NCBI GenBank assembly: GCA_036873135.1
Contig: JAPTYO010000009.1
Location: forward strand, 27,859,756-27,923,755
DNA length: 64,000 bases
Direction: 5' to 3'
Origin: Clarkia xantiana subsp. parviflora
Taxonomy: Eukaryota; Streptophyta; Magnoliopsida; Myrtales; Onagraceae
How positions within the stretch are numbered: position 1 is the first letter of the stretch; the number at the start of each line of letters is the position of its first letter. The position numbers and the translations under genes are program-made. Under the pieces are notes generated by a model, which worked only from the letters and a program-made list of their open reading frames with translations, had not been told where the DNA came from and did not search any database. This document shows positions 23,420 to 36,100 of this stretch, in pieces.

Positions 23420-24500
23420 TTATTTTCGATGAAAAAGGTATCCGCATATTGTACACACGAACAAGCAAAACCAAATGCATACGACCTCATGAAATGAGGA
23501 AGATCAGGGGCAAACCAGCATCCTGTTACATCAGCTGTAGCTGCCGAAGTAACAACATCATTTGCCAAACTCACTCGAGCCCTAGGAACAGTTTTTAATA
23601 GTAACCGATAATAAGGTTAACAAAAATCTAATATCATGGACAACCCCAAAAATGGTTGGAATACATCACGCAGAGGAGGATTAAATCTGTTTTAGCAGAT
23701 TGGTCGTGTCCGTAAATAGTATATGTGGATCTCGACGTGAAGATCGTGCTAACAGGAGTCCTGCACGGCATGCTAATCCTTCCGCTAGTGGAGGATCATC
23801 GCCAAATGCCGAAGTAATCGAAACTGCCGAGATGTCCCCATTATCGTTTAGTAAAATTGCGGCTCCGTAGATGGTATTAGTATTGCGTCGTACGGCCCCG
23901 TCGCACACAATTGTGGGTCCGATGTGTGCCGGAGTTATGGTCCTGTGTCTCACTGGTGGTGGGGCACCGACTGCGCCTGGATTACGAACATCATCGCACA
24001 TGTTAGAACAATCAACATTAGCTAGAAGTAAAAATTTGAAAACCGAGGCGGCAGAGGATAATTTCTGCCTGAAAATAACTGTGTTTCTCTCTAACCAAAT
24101 TCCCCCAAAATCAGACATTTTCTGACTAAACAATTCATCCTCAGGCCCTGGATTTGGATATCGGGGATCCTTCTCAAACAGCCATTCCTGTACCGTTGTA
24201 AACGGTGTGTTGGCTGAGTGAATTCATAGGCTCGAGCTAAACCAAACTCTTATTGCGAACGGACAATTCCAAATGACGTGATCCCAAGTTTCGTTTGTTC
24301 GAGAACAAAGATGACACTTGGGATTGAATGAGAGGATTCATCTGTGTAGATTCTGCCCGAGCGGCAGGCCGTTGTTGCAGCCCTTCCAGATGAACATACG
24401 AATTTTCAGAGGCAACTTGGATTTCCAAAGGTTGCTCCAAAAAGATGTACTGACGATCGTGGTGGCTGCTGACGAGATTCCCTCTGTCTCAGGTTTGAGA
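23420..24500 (-). pseudogene. LINE-type RNase H and zinc-binding region, degenerate
   Basis: Minus-strand remnant of the 3' part of a non-LTR element or related RT-derived gene. Going 5' to 3': a segment with WSNLWKSKLPLKIRMFIWKG and CHLCSRTNETWDHVIWNCPF (zf-RVT pattern), then SDFGGIWLERNTVIF, then a ribonuclease H-like stretch CDGAVRRNTNTIYGAAIL with DDPPLAEGLACRAGLLLA, then VTGCWFAPDLPHF near 23510. Several stops and frame changes break it. The RT proper is not seen, so the copy is truncated. Confidence 0.72.
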
Positions 24501-24746
24501 CACGAGTAAATGAAGTGGTACCCTGAATTTACTGTGTATACTCCGTATCACTGTGGAGCCAGATGAACATGTCCGACGTATCGAAAAGTGGGAGATCAAT
24601 TAGGGATACAGGGATATCTTATCAACATTGATTCGTAACAGAATCCAAAAAAAGATTCCAATATAGAAAGTATAATATTATATAGAGATCAATCGAACTT
24701 CCCCTGTTTTAATAGTACATTATTTCTTATACATGCGTTTGAAGAG

Positions 24747-25010
24747 TTAAACAATGACCCCAGTCCTAGATCCATCACGAGGCGAGTCCACATGAATCAC
24801 CTCTGTGTCAAGCATCATCGTCGCCTTCTTGAAGAAAGCAAAGTCCTTCTTCCACCTCCTCAAGTGAGCCATCACGAACACCATCTCCTTCCCTTCCACG
24901 CCGCCGAGGAACAGCAGCCGCAATGTCTTAATAAAAGGATCGTACAGGTCATCACAGAAAACGACGCCGAACACTAGTACATGGTCAGTTCTTTTGACTG
25001 TGGAAAGAAA
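24747..25010 (-). pseudogene. Methyltransferase-like 3' exon fragment, copy A
   Basis: The minus strand reads VFGVVFCDDLYDPFIKTLRL, KEMVFVMAHLRRWKKDFAFF and EVIHVDSPRDGSRTGVIV before a stop. This pattern resembles the C-terminal strand region of the Methyltransf_16 (METTL21/FAM86-like) protein-lysine methyltransferases. The SAM-binding part is absent, so this is a captured fragment, not a gene. A likely splice acceptor CCACAG lies just upstream (minus strand). Confidence 0.55.
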
Positions 25011-25017
25011 CATCAAT

Positions 25018-25099
25018 GTGGACGTTCTTGAGTGGTTATTGAGCATGAGTAGAAATCATGTGGGCTCTTTCCGCACAGGTTCGAATCTTGCCGTCCACG
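25018..25099 (+). pseudogene. tRNA-Ser(AGA)-like, degenerate copy A
   Basis: An 82-nt sequence with acceptor ends GTGGACG/CGTCCAC and anticodon AGA, aligned with the intact copies. The D-arm/A-box is changed (TTCTTGAGTGGTTATTGAGC against TGCCGGAGTGGTTATCGGGC) and the T-stem has an A-C mismatch. It is probably not functional. Confidence 0.8.
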
Positions 25100-26342
25100 T
25101 TGCTTCTATTTTGATTTATGAGCACTTCATTGGTGGCAAGCTAAATTTCGGGGTAATTTAGAAATTTTAAAATTAATTATATCACGTGACAAGAACGTGA
25201 CTTACTTCTGTAAAATTTAACTGCAAAATTTGACAGAGACGCCTAATTCCAACAAAAATGAAACTTGAGACAACCTATATTAACAATTTGATCATGAGAC
25301 ACCAAACTGACACATGAGGTAAACCTAGGACTGTAAATAGGTTCTTAACCCTTAATTTTATGTATTGCTAACAAGTTTCAACAATTTTTTTTAATTGCAA
25401 TACTAAGACCCACAATTCACCATTTAATTCATAAATCTAAAACTAACAATCATATGAAATATTAAAATTTCATCAACTTACTTTTAGCAACTGAAAAGTT
25501 GCTCTTATAACTTGTAAACACAATATTTCCTATGGTAACATTTGAGTTTTATTCTTCACCATTATTAACAAGCTTTGTGTAATATAATTGTACCTTAAGT
25601 TAGACTTCACACCGAATTTGTTGTGTGTACCTCATATTTACACTCCACATGCGTACATCTATTTTTGTTTGCAAAATAATACACAACAATCTTTCGGCGT
25701 GGAATATCTCTACCATTTACCACTTCTTGTTTACACATACTATATTAGGTTTGCAATCTGTTTGAATATGTGTTTGCACATTGATTACAAATTGTTCTGG
25801 TTGTGTGGTTTCTTGTGGTGTCCAATGAAGGTTGGTCGCTGAAGTTTTGAGTAAGCGTCGTGAATCTCTGGAGGCAAAGCGTGGCGCGATCAAGCATGAG
25901 AGATTGCAGTAGAGGAGCACGGCGATGACTGGAGCGGTTGGTCGCAACAGGAGACATCAGAGCAGTGGAGGTGATCACTCCACGACAGCTGATGGAAGTG
26001 ACGCCGGGTGCATATTATGTGGGGAATGGGCAATAAAAATTAAGCTTAAGAACTGATGTCAAATTAACAAATAACTTTTATTCAGCTTTTCTTATTGTCT
26101 TCCCTGTGCATACGTACTTGAATTATTTGCAAGTAATTGATCTAGTGAGTTATATTAGTTTTTTTTATACAAGGTCATATAGAGTTACTGAATTGTAGAT
26201 TTTGGCATTGCATGATCCTAAAAAATTTAAAATATATTTTTTTTCCTTTGTAGGTTATAGTGGTGAATCATACAATGTACAACATATGGCTTAAAATACT
26301 CAAAAGGCATGTTGCAGATTTCCAAGACTCTAGGTGAGTCAA

Positions 26343-26756
26343 TGATGCAGCGTGATAGGAAGCGCAAATTCGTTGATTCTAAGAATACCCGAAAATTGAC
26401 GCGATTTGAGGAAAAACCTCGATTTTCTGATTTATCATAAAACTGAATGCAAATTCGTCCAACAATGTCTTAAATAGAAAACCCTAAACTGCTAAATAAC
26501 CGAAAATAACGAACAAATCCCGAATAAACTAAAAATTGCAAAAAAGACCCGAAATAATATTAAAACGCAATTTTGAGGCCCTAAACGATGGAATTTGGCC
26601 AAAAAGCAGCGTATTACATTACATAGCCGTGATTTTGAACCGGAGCACCGTTTTTGATCGACAACACTATTCACGCGCCAAAATCCGAACGTCCGCCCGA
26701 AAAAACACTATTCATGACCAAAAATCTCCTAAATCTATTCGGTTTCGCCTGCATCA
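26343..26756. mobile_element. Solo LTR
   Basis: A 414-bp insertion beginning TGATGCAG and ending CTGCATCA with an exact 5-bp target duplication GTCAA (26338-26342, 26757-26761). The array units have an uninterrupted sequence at this point (GGTGAGTCAACATATG), which proves the insertion. No internal region, hence a solo LTR left by recombination. Confidence 0.82.
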
Positions 26757-27764
26757 GTCAAGATAACTAGATCTTAAATTATAATATTAAAACAAAACCA
26801 ATTGGTTTAGTATGAGATCTTCTTGGAATAATTCAAATAAAAATAAAAACTATAAGGAAAGAAAAGAAATGAAATTTCAAGGGAATGACATGTTACTTCA
26901 TATATTTAATCATTTGATTTTTCTTTCTTATCTATGTGAGGATATCAATTATGCTCTAAAACGATATACTTTATTGATTCTTTTTAAATGTATAAGTGTG
27001 TGTTTTTTCATGGTACATTAAGTTCTTTATGTTTACACGTTTGGTATACTAAATGTTTAAGTTTTTGAAGTTTAACTATTGGAAGATTCGAGAAGTTCTA
27101 TTATGTTATCCAGTTTCTTCTCTTCTTATGTATATTTGTGTATACTGATGATGATCCATTCTTTTGTAAATCGTCATATACATAAAACAAAATACTATGC
27201 ACAAATTAATAAAAGTTTAGCTAATGGTATAGTTTCTAACATCTGCATATTTTATTATTAGAATATATTTTCTATACTCTACCCACTCTATTTTGAGTAA
27301 TATATACAGAAAAGAAAGTGTGATATTGTATTTTTAGTTCTATAAATAATACAAATGAAACAAAAATGTAAATTAGTATAAGAAATTATTTAAATTTTTA
27401 TTAAATTAATTTTTATTTTATTTTATGCATTTTCTTTGACGATATATTTCAATTATTTTTAGATTAATGGTAATTAGCTAGGTTATTAGTGTTAAATCTA
27501 TCATATATTATAATGTTTCAAAATTATTTTTATTTATTAAATCTAATTCTAACATATGTTATCATTTAAAAACTTTTTATACTAAACTCAATTTTTTAAT
27601 TCGATCGCTTTACTCGCGCAGTGCGCGAAGTTAACATCTAGTTCTATACAAATTTGACTGAAGCAGAAAATTTGTGGGGTAAAATTCCACATTTTCTTTA
27701 CATGTATTTATCGTGTAAGTTAGGAGCATAGATTTTGATATTCAACATGCTTCTAACTGCAAAA

Positions 27765-28460
27765 ACACGTATGCGTCCGGACCGGAACCTTCGGATTTCC
27801 CTAAGGCAAACCAAAGGTCCGGATTGCCCTAGGCAGTCCGGACCACGCCGGATGTCGAGTCCGACGTGGTCCGGACTGCTAATGGGTACCGCACGCATCC
27901 TTTTCTATCGTCCGAACACTGAGTAAAAAGAGTTCTCCTAGGCCAAACTTAAAAAAACCAGACGACGGTTCTTACTTTCCTTTAAACCGGCGTCGAACCG
28001 CACAAAAACCGGGTTCGGTTCTAAGGTTGCCTATAAATAGGAGACCTTGGCCACCCATTTTGATACATTCTCTCATATATTCTCAAGAGATTTGGCCTAG
28101 AAGCTCTGACCTCTCTCTAGGATTTTCTCTCTCTAGACTCTCATTTAAGCATCGGAGATGGCTCAACCAGCACCACCCCCCGCTCTCCGTGCTGGTTATT
28201 GTCCCGTGCGCAGGTGAAGTCGCGCGAAGGAGATGAGCTTACCTTACCGACAAGCTTGCTCAACTGTCAACCGTCAACCGACAGCCGTCAACCGTGCACA
28301 GCCGACAACCGTCAACTGTGCACAGCCGACAACCGTCAACCACGCACCGGTCAACGACCCCTTGCCGTCATCAAACAACCCACTTCCGACACCCGACGTG
28401 TCCCCATACCCGAAGTGCCGAAGAGTCCGACTACTCGGTTGGATTTGGACGCAACAACAA
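27765..28460 (+). mobile_element. 5'-truncated LTR related to retrotransposon 3
   Basis: Shares with the LTR at 58921-59643 the CGCATCCGGACCGGA-type block, a TATA box in GCCTATAAATAGGAGACC (28032-28039) and the CATCGGAGA leader with its C-loop hairpin (28165-28197). It lacks the TGATGG start and sits directly after CTTCTAACTGCAAAAA of the tRNA-Ser repeat unit. It contains CAACCGTC/CAGCCGACAACCGTC short tandem copies at 28260-28350. No primer-binding site or pol follows. Confidence 0.65.
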
Positions 28461-31400
28461 CTGTGACCCTTTATTTATTCACTGCTCTCACAAAATTTGC
28501 GTGAGCACTCTCTTTATTTTTATCTGTTGCCAATTAAAGGGCGGCTGTGACCCTAAAGAAAAATGTGTTTTTTTTTTTTGTTTTTTTTGTTTGTTTGTTT
28601 TTTTTTAAAGAAAATGTACCGAAAATAATCGACAAGAATTATTTACATGCCCCTAGTGGCAGATTGAAAATTTCTAATCCAAAACAATCTTCTAGAGAAG
28701 AACTCAGTTGATTGAGTCAAAATACGTCGGTCGTGTCAACGCCCTAAATGGACCCTACGGCCAATGGATGACATAGACAATGATTTCTTCTCTCGGCTTC
28801 TCAAGTGCCCAGACTATTGCTCAATTTCGTCCGGGGATGCCCCATGGCTAGCACCTATCGGGTCAGGCTCGTCGCATGCAGGATGAATGGCCTTGTTAAT
28901 GAACACACATGGATGGTGTTGAGTTTGGCACAGTAGTCCACAAATGATAAATTTGGGCATCGATATCGCCCGAGGCATCTGGGATAAATTCGACAGCTAG
29001 CACAAGAACAGTCAGCGAGCAATGGGCCATGCACGAGGTGTGCTCTTCAGGTGCTTTGATTTGGGTGATTATCCAAGCTGCACAATGAGTAAGGAAAAAC
29101 TCAAATTTCGAGGATAAAAATGATCACAACTTCTCTTACCCGGGTGTTAATTTTTTAGTGGGAAATGTGCTCACTATGCGACTGGACCTGCTGCATGTCC
29201 TGATTTTCCTGCTCCATCTAGGAAACATAACTTGTATATGTACACCTGCCTAAAAGTAAATTCCCTTGGACTTCTGACGGAACGCACTAACGATAACGCT
29301 TTCTTTGCTTGACATCTCAAATGCTCATTGATGGACACGTTGAATCTTCTCTGGACTCTCGATGATCTCTTGATATTTTCCATCTTCGGACCTGCCAAAT
29401 CTCAATGGGAGATGCCCCTTGGTTATCACTGACTGGTTTAGACCTCACCGTAAAACGAATGTACGACTTGGTTCGAGGACGCGTATGAATTCCACACATG
29501 ATAGGTTGAATTTTGTCATGGAGACTCTTCGAAGCGCTCACGTTTCACATGTTTGCGTCCTCAGTTGAAGTGGTCGTCCGACCTGCAAAAAGAGTATGGA
29601 CACTCAAGTTTCAAGGAAAAAATCAAGTACAATTTATTGCATAGGAGCGTTGGATATCCCGAGTGCGCAATTTGTTCTTCCTGCAACTGGATGGCTGCAC
29701 GTTCCTTTTATACGTTGCCCCATTTGGCCGGCAGAACTTATATGTAAATGATACATAACCAAGGGTACCTGAAAAGAGTGAATGAAAAATCAGTGCGGGA
29801 CATATGAGAAATCATGCATGATTTTTTTTTTTTTTGAAAACTCTAATGTCATTCATTTCATAATTTTGATTATTTTTGGAATGAATCAAAATTTGTGATC
29901 TAGGGTGTTTTGCACCATCATGGAGTTTACCGAGTTTGCTGACTGCAATATCTGGCTAGAACGCAGGACAGATGTTCAAAACGAAGTTTTTTCAAAAGGT
30001 TTTTCTCGTCCTTTGTTTAAACTCGAATAGTCGCACTCAACTGAACAGTTAAACTATTTTCTCAAATTTTTTTAAAGGCTATCTCATGCGAAGGTTGAGA
30101 CAATCTTGCCAAAAACGTGCAATAGACATTGGATAAAACGAATGACACTTTGAGTTTTTGTTTTGTTTTTTTTTAAATGCTCATGCATGCTCGAAAGTTA
30201 AAGTTCTACTGCATATGACGAGCAACCCGGCTACATTTGTCTCATCCTCGCCGTACCAAGGCGAAAGTGTCGTCTTCACCGGTTACCACACCCCACTCTA
30301 TATTTAAGACATTGGTCAAAGCGTCTCGTTCCCGCCTTTGGTACTTTGCAACTCGCTTTTTTAGGTTATGCTCGGGGACTTGCTTAAGAATAATAAAGAG
30401 GAATCTCATGTAAATACCGTGGCGAAGCAGCCAAGAGCAGTCTGTTCTCGCCTATCGATAGATAGCAGGTTGCTTCCAAGCTCAAACCATTTGAAAGAAC
30501 CTCCCTCCGGTCGCCTCGCAACTTACACGGCGTTGTTCCAACTCTATGTTGAGTTGAAAAAAGAAAATCGAAACTTACAACTTACAACCAGTTTACCTGA
30601 ATGATACATATGGAATGTATGTACAAAATGAAAAATCCAGGTAAAGTTTTTTTTATAAAAAGAAATGCAAATGCAATGCATGTTTTGGTATTTAAAGCTC
30701 AACAACTAAGAGAAGATTTACAATCTACCTAAAAAATCTTTCCTAAAACAATGCCTATGAGATGTACATGAGATGAAAGTTGTACAGTTAAGAAAACTTA
30801 CAAGCTATTTGAAATTTTTTTGTTTCGTTTTTTTAAAAAGGAAAAAAAATCAATGCATCCTAGTTGCTCAAAAATAAAAATTCATGTGAATTTTTTTTGA
30901 AAAAAATGCATATGAGATGCACAAAAATAATGTAAACTTAAAAATAAAAGTTCCGTAACTAAAAAAAAAAATTACAATTTACCTGAAATGATTTTTTCGA
31001 AAAATAATGCACAGGAGATGCACGTCTTTTGATTAAAAATTCAGGTAAAATGTTTTTTTTTAAACAAAGAGCCCTAAAACTAAGAGAGCCTACAGTTTAT
31101 CTAAAATTTTTTTTTTTTAATTAATGCATACTTGATGGATTATTAAAATGTTTTTTTTTTAAAACAATTCATGTAAAAAGTTGTTTTTTAAAATGATGCA
31201 TATGGAACGTTTGGAATTAGAAGCTCTAATACCTAAAGAGGAATTACAATTTTCCTAGCATGTTTTTTTTTTAAATAACGCATACACAACGCACTAACCA
31301 AAATTACAACTTACCTGAAAAGTTTTTCTTGAAAATAGCGTACGAAACACATGTTTAAAATAAAAAATTCAGGTAAGAGGTTTTTTTTTAAAAAAAACAA

Positions 31401-31469
31401 CGTATACGAAATACATGTTTGAAAACATAATTTCTACAACTAAATGAGTAACTACTTGTGAAAAAGTTT

Positions 31470-31508
<39 letters not shown>

Positions 31509-32222
31509 TATAATGCATGTATCATGAACTAACAAAAATTACAACTTACCTGATGGGTTTTCTTTAATAATGTGTATGAGACGCATGTTTAGAACAAAAA
31601 TTCAGGTAAGAGGTTTATGAAAACCGTGCATAAGGAACGTACGTTTGAAAGTGAGAATTCTACCTACAAGACATGCTGCAAATATGATTTTTTGTTTTTT
31701 TTTTTTAAATGCGATGGGATGCATGCTTAGAAATAAAAGTTACACAGTTAGAAATAAAAACTTACGGTTTATCTGATAACTTATAACAAAAAACGTGGAT
31801 AAAACACGACATATTAGGGGGGTAAAAATGTGTGGCTTTGCTCTACAAGGTAGGTTCCACTGATAGGTTCCCGACACGGTGGTTTCGTCACCCCATCATA
31901 TGGATCACAGGACCTTCACGTGCGGTGGAGCTGTTCAGAGTCGTTCCGGCGGCTCGGCCGCGCGGTCGTACCCTTACTAACTCTCCGGGGTTCTTAGTTG
32001 CCCTGGGTTTTAGGCATTTTGGAGATTATACTAAAGTGAGTGTGTCCGAATTCAATAATACATAATACAACAAAGGAAAATAGTCAGATATAATAAAAAT
32101 TAACTCCAAACCTGAAATCACACAAAAACAACAAAGTTAGATCAATGAAGTCAAAATAAAATAAAAATAAAACTACAAAAAACTCAAACATGGCAAAAAG
32201 TGAATATACAGAGCCCGAACCC
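28461..32222 (-). mobile_element. Decayed interior of a minus-strand LTR element
   Basis: No recognisable protein on either strand. The orientation is inferred from the TTTGGCGACTCTGCTGGGGAC motif on the minus strand at 32224-32250, a common plant LTR-element primer-binding/leader sequence. The segment 30600-31790 consists of imperfect repeats of AATGCATATGAGATGCA, AAATTCAGGTAA and T-rich runs. A TTTA simple repeat lies at about 31470-31508. Short minus frames near 29174-29541 are unassigned. Confidence 0.4.
30600..31790. repeat. Degenerate tandem repeat region
   Basis: About ten loosely spaced copies of a unit containing ACTTACCTGAAA, a T-run, AATAATGCATATGAGATGCA and AAAATTCAGGTAA. Spacing varies from about 80 to 170 bp. 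A/T-rich and non-coding. Confidence 0.6.
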
Positions 32223-32223
32223 T

Positions 32224-33100
32224 CTAAAATGTCCCCAGCAGAGTCGCCAAATTGTCAGACCTAAATCTAACCTAAGGCGCATTACGTTTTTGAAAACGTG
32301 GATTTTGAAAGAGGCGCCACTAGTTAATTACGACTAACTATAATCCTAAATTACCAAAGCAAATAATAAATTAGATACTTAGGTTTTAAATAAGTCTACG
32401 ATCAGAAATTCAAGTTCGGGGGTTCTATTACGAATTAAAAATATAATTTCTAATTACGTACTTTCGGTATTCAATTCACTTAACTTGCCAATTTTATTTT
32501 TACGTATATTATTCCAGATTAATCTAACAATATCACAGTTTAATTAAGCAATCCGTTAATCTATTGTAATCTATAATTCCTAACCATGATAAAATCTAAA
32601 AAAAAAACAAATCAAAACACAACCTAACATACATATATAATTTGGTCAAGTAAACCTCCTACTCAATTAAATTTAAATTTATCACATTTAAAGCTAATAG
32701 CATTATTATCATATTAACACATAACTTATCAAGATTGTTGGAAAAACGTTGATCGATATATGGGTAAAATCGTAATTCTGAAATATGTAGGACATAAGTC
32801 CAATTAATTATTTTTCGATAATCAACATACAATTAACAAGTAATATGTATGTGTATGAAAATCGAAATTGCGATCCGTAGATCGAATGAGAAAGACGAAG
32901 TTTTAACTGAGTCACGTGCTGATCACGCTCTCCTTAAGGCAATTTCGCCCCACCTCACCCTTAGGTTATGCAACGAGGTTTATTACAGGGGCGATCACCT
33001 CCCTGGATACAACAGTGTCGCTGACACGAATCATGCATACAATTCGTTCAACCGAACCGAACTAATACCTGAACTCAAACAAGAATATTAGACTCGAAAT
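32224..33100 (-). mobile_element. Probable LTR and primer-binding site, minus strand
   Basis: On the minus strand, sequence ending AGGTCTGACA is followed by ATTTGGCGACTCTGCTGGGG, the arrangement of an LTR end next to a primer-binding site. The LTR would extend to higher coordinates, but its TG start was not found. No gene recognised here; an 80-codon plus frame at 32849-33091 matches nothing I know. Confidence 0.45.
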
Positions 33101-33475
33101 ATAATCGAATAAAAACACTGCGAAGTTTTGAATGACACCGTTAATTGGAAATTTGTAGCAACGCATCAGCTGGTGCCGGAGTTGGAGTTCTCATCGTTGA
33201 ATGAAGTCGAGGACACGTTTTGCGTTCTGTCGGATCCGAACTTGATCTAAACCAAGAATTGCAGAAAATCCAATTTTTCGTGGGCCCAGTTCCCTATATT
33301 GAAGATAAGCAAAGCTGCTGGTGGTCCTTCTCGTTTGTGTATGGAATTTTTGTATGTGGCAAGTATATTGTCCATGCAATCGGATCGGAACGGAATATAT
33401 ATATACAATATAAAATAAAACAATCATTTATATGACAGGATTATATGTCTATAAATACATAAAATATATTATGTA
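33101..33475. other. Intergenic segment, nothing assigned
   Basis: Short overlapping frames only. GTGCCGGAGTTGGAGTTCTC near 33174 is weakly reminiscent of an RNase H-like segment, but too little remains to call it. Ends in the 9-bp target duplication TATAAAAAT of the MITE. Confidence 0.4.
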
Positions 33476-33484
33476 TATAAAAAT

Positions 33485-34323
33485 GGGTTAAGAATACAAT
33501 AGGGGCTTGAATGTTTGCCCATGTTGCTAAAAGGGGTCTGAATTGAAAAAACGTATTATTAAGGGCCTGAATTTTGAGTTTTGTGTTTTTTCAAGTCTCC
33601 GTCCAAATTTTCTGTTAAATCTAACAGAACCACGTGAAAAGACAAAAATACCCTTTTGTAATTATTATACAATTTATCAATTTAATTAATAAAATGTGAA
33701 ATGTCTAAAATACCCCTACACACTAATTATGCCCTTAAGGCCACCACGCTCCGGCCACCGCCCGGCGACCACCACCCGGCTCCGGCGAACACCACCGGCC
33801 TCCGGCGACCGCCACCGGCCTCCGATCGGAGCCAAAAAAGCTCCGATTGGAGCTCCGAAGCTCCGATCGGAGCTTTGGAGCTCCGGTCGGACCTTTGGTG
33901 CTCCGGTCGGAGCTTTGGTGCTCCGATCGGAGCTTTTCGGTCGTCGCCGGAGGTCGGAGGTGGTCGCCGGAGGCCGGTGGTGGTCGCCGGAGGTCGGTGG
34001 TGGTCGCCGGAGGCCGGTGGTGGTCGCCGGAGTCGGGTGGTGGTGGTCGCCGGAGCTGTGGTGGCTTAAAGGGTATTTTCGTCATTTTAGGTCAAACATA
34101 TGAGAGACGCACTTTGGTCAAAGGGCATTTTCGGGTTTTCAAATTATTTTTGGTCACATGCCAAGCATGTGACCACTTTCCGTCACTTTTAACAGAAAAA
34201 ATAGACGGAGACCTCACTTATACACAAAACTCAAAATTCAGGCCCTAAATAATACGTGTTTTCAATTCAGACCCCTTTTGACAACATGGGCAAACATTCA
34301 GGCCCCTATTGTGTTCTTAACCC
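33485..34323. mobile_element. Mutator-like MITE, copy 2
   Basis: Same family as 18272-19198: termini GGGTTAAGAAT/GTTCTTAACCC and an exact 9-bp target duplication TATAAAAAT (33476-33484, 34324-34332). The centre has fewer CCGATCGGAGC palindromes but more CCGGAGGTCGGTGGTGGTCG units than copy 1. The outer ~250 bp of the two copies are nearly identical. Confidence 0.9.
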
Positions 34324-34332
34324 TATAAAAAT

Positions 34333-34533
34333 ATATACACTTGCAAAATCGAATAATGCAATGTATCCGGACATAGTTAGAATAAGTAACTTCGGTTTGC
34401 ATAATTAGGTAACAATTAATTTCCCGTTTTGCACAACCGGACATGCGCAAGGTACTTAAATTACTATTCACAATTTATGTGATGGCCCAAATGCCATTCA
34501 CAATGACTATTGGGTCACAATTGTCCAACATTC
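34333..34533. other. Intergenic, left flank of the repeat array
   Basis: AT-rich, no gene. It ends GTCCAACAT directly before TCTATACTCTACCCACTC, the same sequence that begins the tail segment of each repeat unit. Here that segment has a different left neighbour, suggesting an element boundary. Confidence 0.45.
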
Positions 34534-35781
34534 TATACTCTACCCACTCTATTTTAAGTAATGTATACATAAAAGAAAGTGTGAAATTGTATTTTCAGTT
34601 CTTTAAATTATACAAATGAAACAAAACTTAAATAAGTATAATAAATTATTAACATTTTTATTAAATTGATTTTAATTGAATGCATTTTCTTTGGTGATAT
34701 ATTTCAATTATTTTTAGAATAATGGTTAATTAGCTTAGGTTATTAGTGTTATATCTACTATCTATTATAATGTTTCAACATTATCTTTACATATTTGGTA
34801 CACTATATGTTTAAGTATTGGGTTAAAGGTCCTTTTGGTACCACATGTTTACAAAAATTACACTGTTCATACCACTAGTATTTATTCGTACCGAATTGGT
34901 ACCATATGTTTCCAAACCTTACTGTTTTGGTACCTCCGTTAGGGTTCCGTAAAAAACGGCCGTTAAATGGCATGTGCCATGCACGTGACCAGCCCAAAAC
35001 TTTCAATTTTGTTACAATTTAGTCCATCTAATACATCCCTAACTTTTATTTTGTTCAATTTAGTCCTAAAACTTCAAAATCAAACCATTTCCCCAAATTG
35101 ACCTAGCCGGACCTAGCCCTAGGCTAGGTCCGGCTATGTCAATTGGGACCTAGCCCTAAATTGGGGTTAGGTCCCAATTGAGTATAAATTAATTAAGTAT
35201 TTGAAGTTTAACAATTTGAAGACTCGAGAAGTTCTATTATATTATTCGGTTTCTTCTCTTCTTATATATATTATATGTATATTGAAGATGATTCATTCTT
35301 TTGTAAATCATAATTTTTATTGGTGTATACATAAAACAAAATTCTAAGCACAAATTAATAAAAGTGTAGCTAATGGTATAGTTTCTAACATTTGCATATT
35401 TTAACATTAGAATATATTTTCTATACTCTACCCACTCTATTTTGAGTAATGTATATATAAAAGAAAGTGTGAAATTGTATTTTTAGTTCTTTAAATTATA
35501 CAAATGAAAAAAAACGTAAATAAGTATAATAAATTTACATTTTTATTAAATTGATTTTAATTGAATGCATTTTCTTTGGTGATATATTTCAATTATTTTT
35601 AGATTAATGTTTAATTAGCTAGGTTATTAGTGTTATATCTACCATCTATTATAATGTTTCAACATTATTTTTATTTCGAAAATCTAATTCCAACATATCT
35701 TATCATTTTAAAACTTTTTATGCTAAACTCAAATTTTAATTTGATCGCTTTACTCGCGCAATGCGCAAAGTTAACATCTAG
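34534..35781 (+). repeat. Partial, rearranged repeat units left of the array
   Basis: Tail segments of the tRNA-Ser repeat family without a tRNA: 34534-34790 (CTCTACCCACTC tail, truncated), then 34791-34819 and 35193-35781, which runs into the terminal CTAG (35778-35781). A 373-bp sequence (34820-35192) is inserted with an exact 9-bp duplication TTAAGTATT (34811-34819, 35193-35201). It begins GGGTTAAAGG but has no clear inverted right end. Confidence 0.65.
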
Positions 35782-36100
35782 TTCTATACTAATTTGACTG
35801 AAGTAGAAAATTGTGGGCAAAATTCCAAATTTTCTGTACAAGCATTTGTCATGTAACTTAAGAGCATAGACTTTGATATTCAACATGCTTCCAACTGCAA
35901 AAAAATGTTTGAGATTTTAGATTGCCAAACAACATTCATTCATCATACATGAATATCTTATCAACGTTGATTCGTAACGGGAATCCGAACAAAGATTCCA
36001 ATATAGAAAGTATAATATTATATAGAGATCAATCGAATTTCACCTGTTTTAGTAAAACCTCATTTCTTATACATCCGTTTGAAGTGTTAAACAGCGACCC

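Larger units (their letters stand above)
24607..27641 (+). repeat. Diverged copy of the tRNA-Ser repeat unit
   Basis: Colinear with the units at 35782-55677: methyltransferase-like fragment, tRNA-Ser-like sequence, the CCTCATATTTACAC segment, the GGTCGCAACAGGNGAC segment, then the CTCTACCCACTCTATTTT tail ending CGCGCAGTGCGCGAAGTTAACATCTAG. It is more diverged than the array units, is truncated on the left at about 24607, and is interrupted by a solo LTR (26343-26756). It keeps the best version of the terminal hairpin (CGCGC-AGT-GCGCG, 27616-27628). Confidence 0.82.

Noticed and set aside
24792..24977. Plus-strand HH-rich frame repeated in every array unit (also 49358-49687, 52139-52468, 54728-55057)
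   Set aside because: It is the complement of the methyltransferase-like fragment; the minus frame shows the recognisable protein pattern.
33696..34248. Overlapping frames on both strands in the second MITE copy
   Set aside because: Same repeat artefact as in the first copy.
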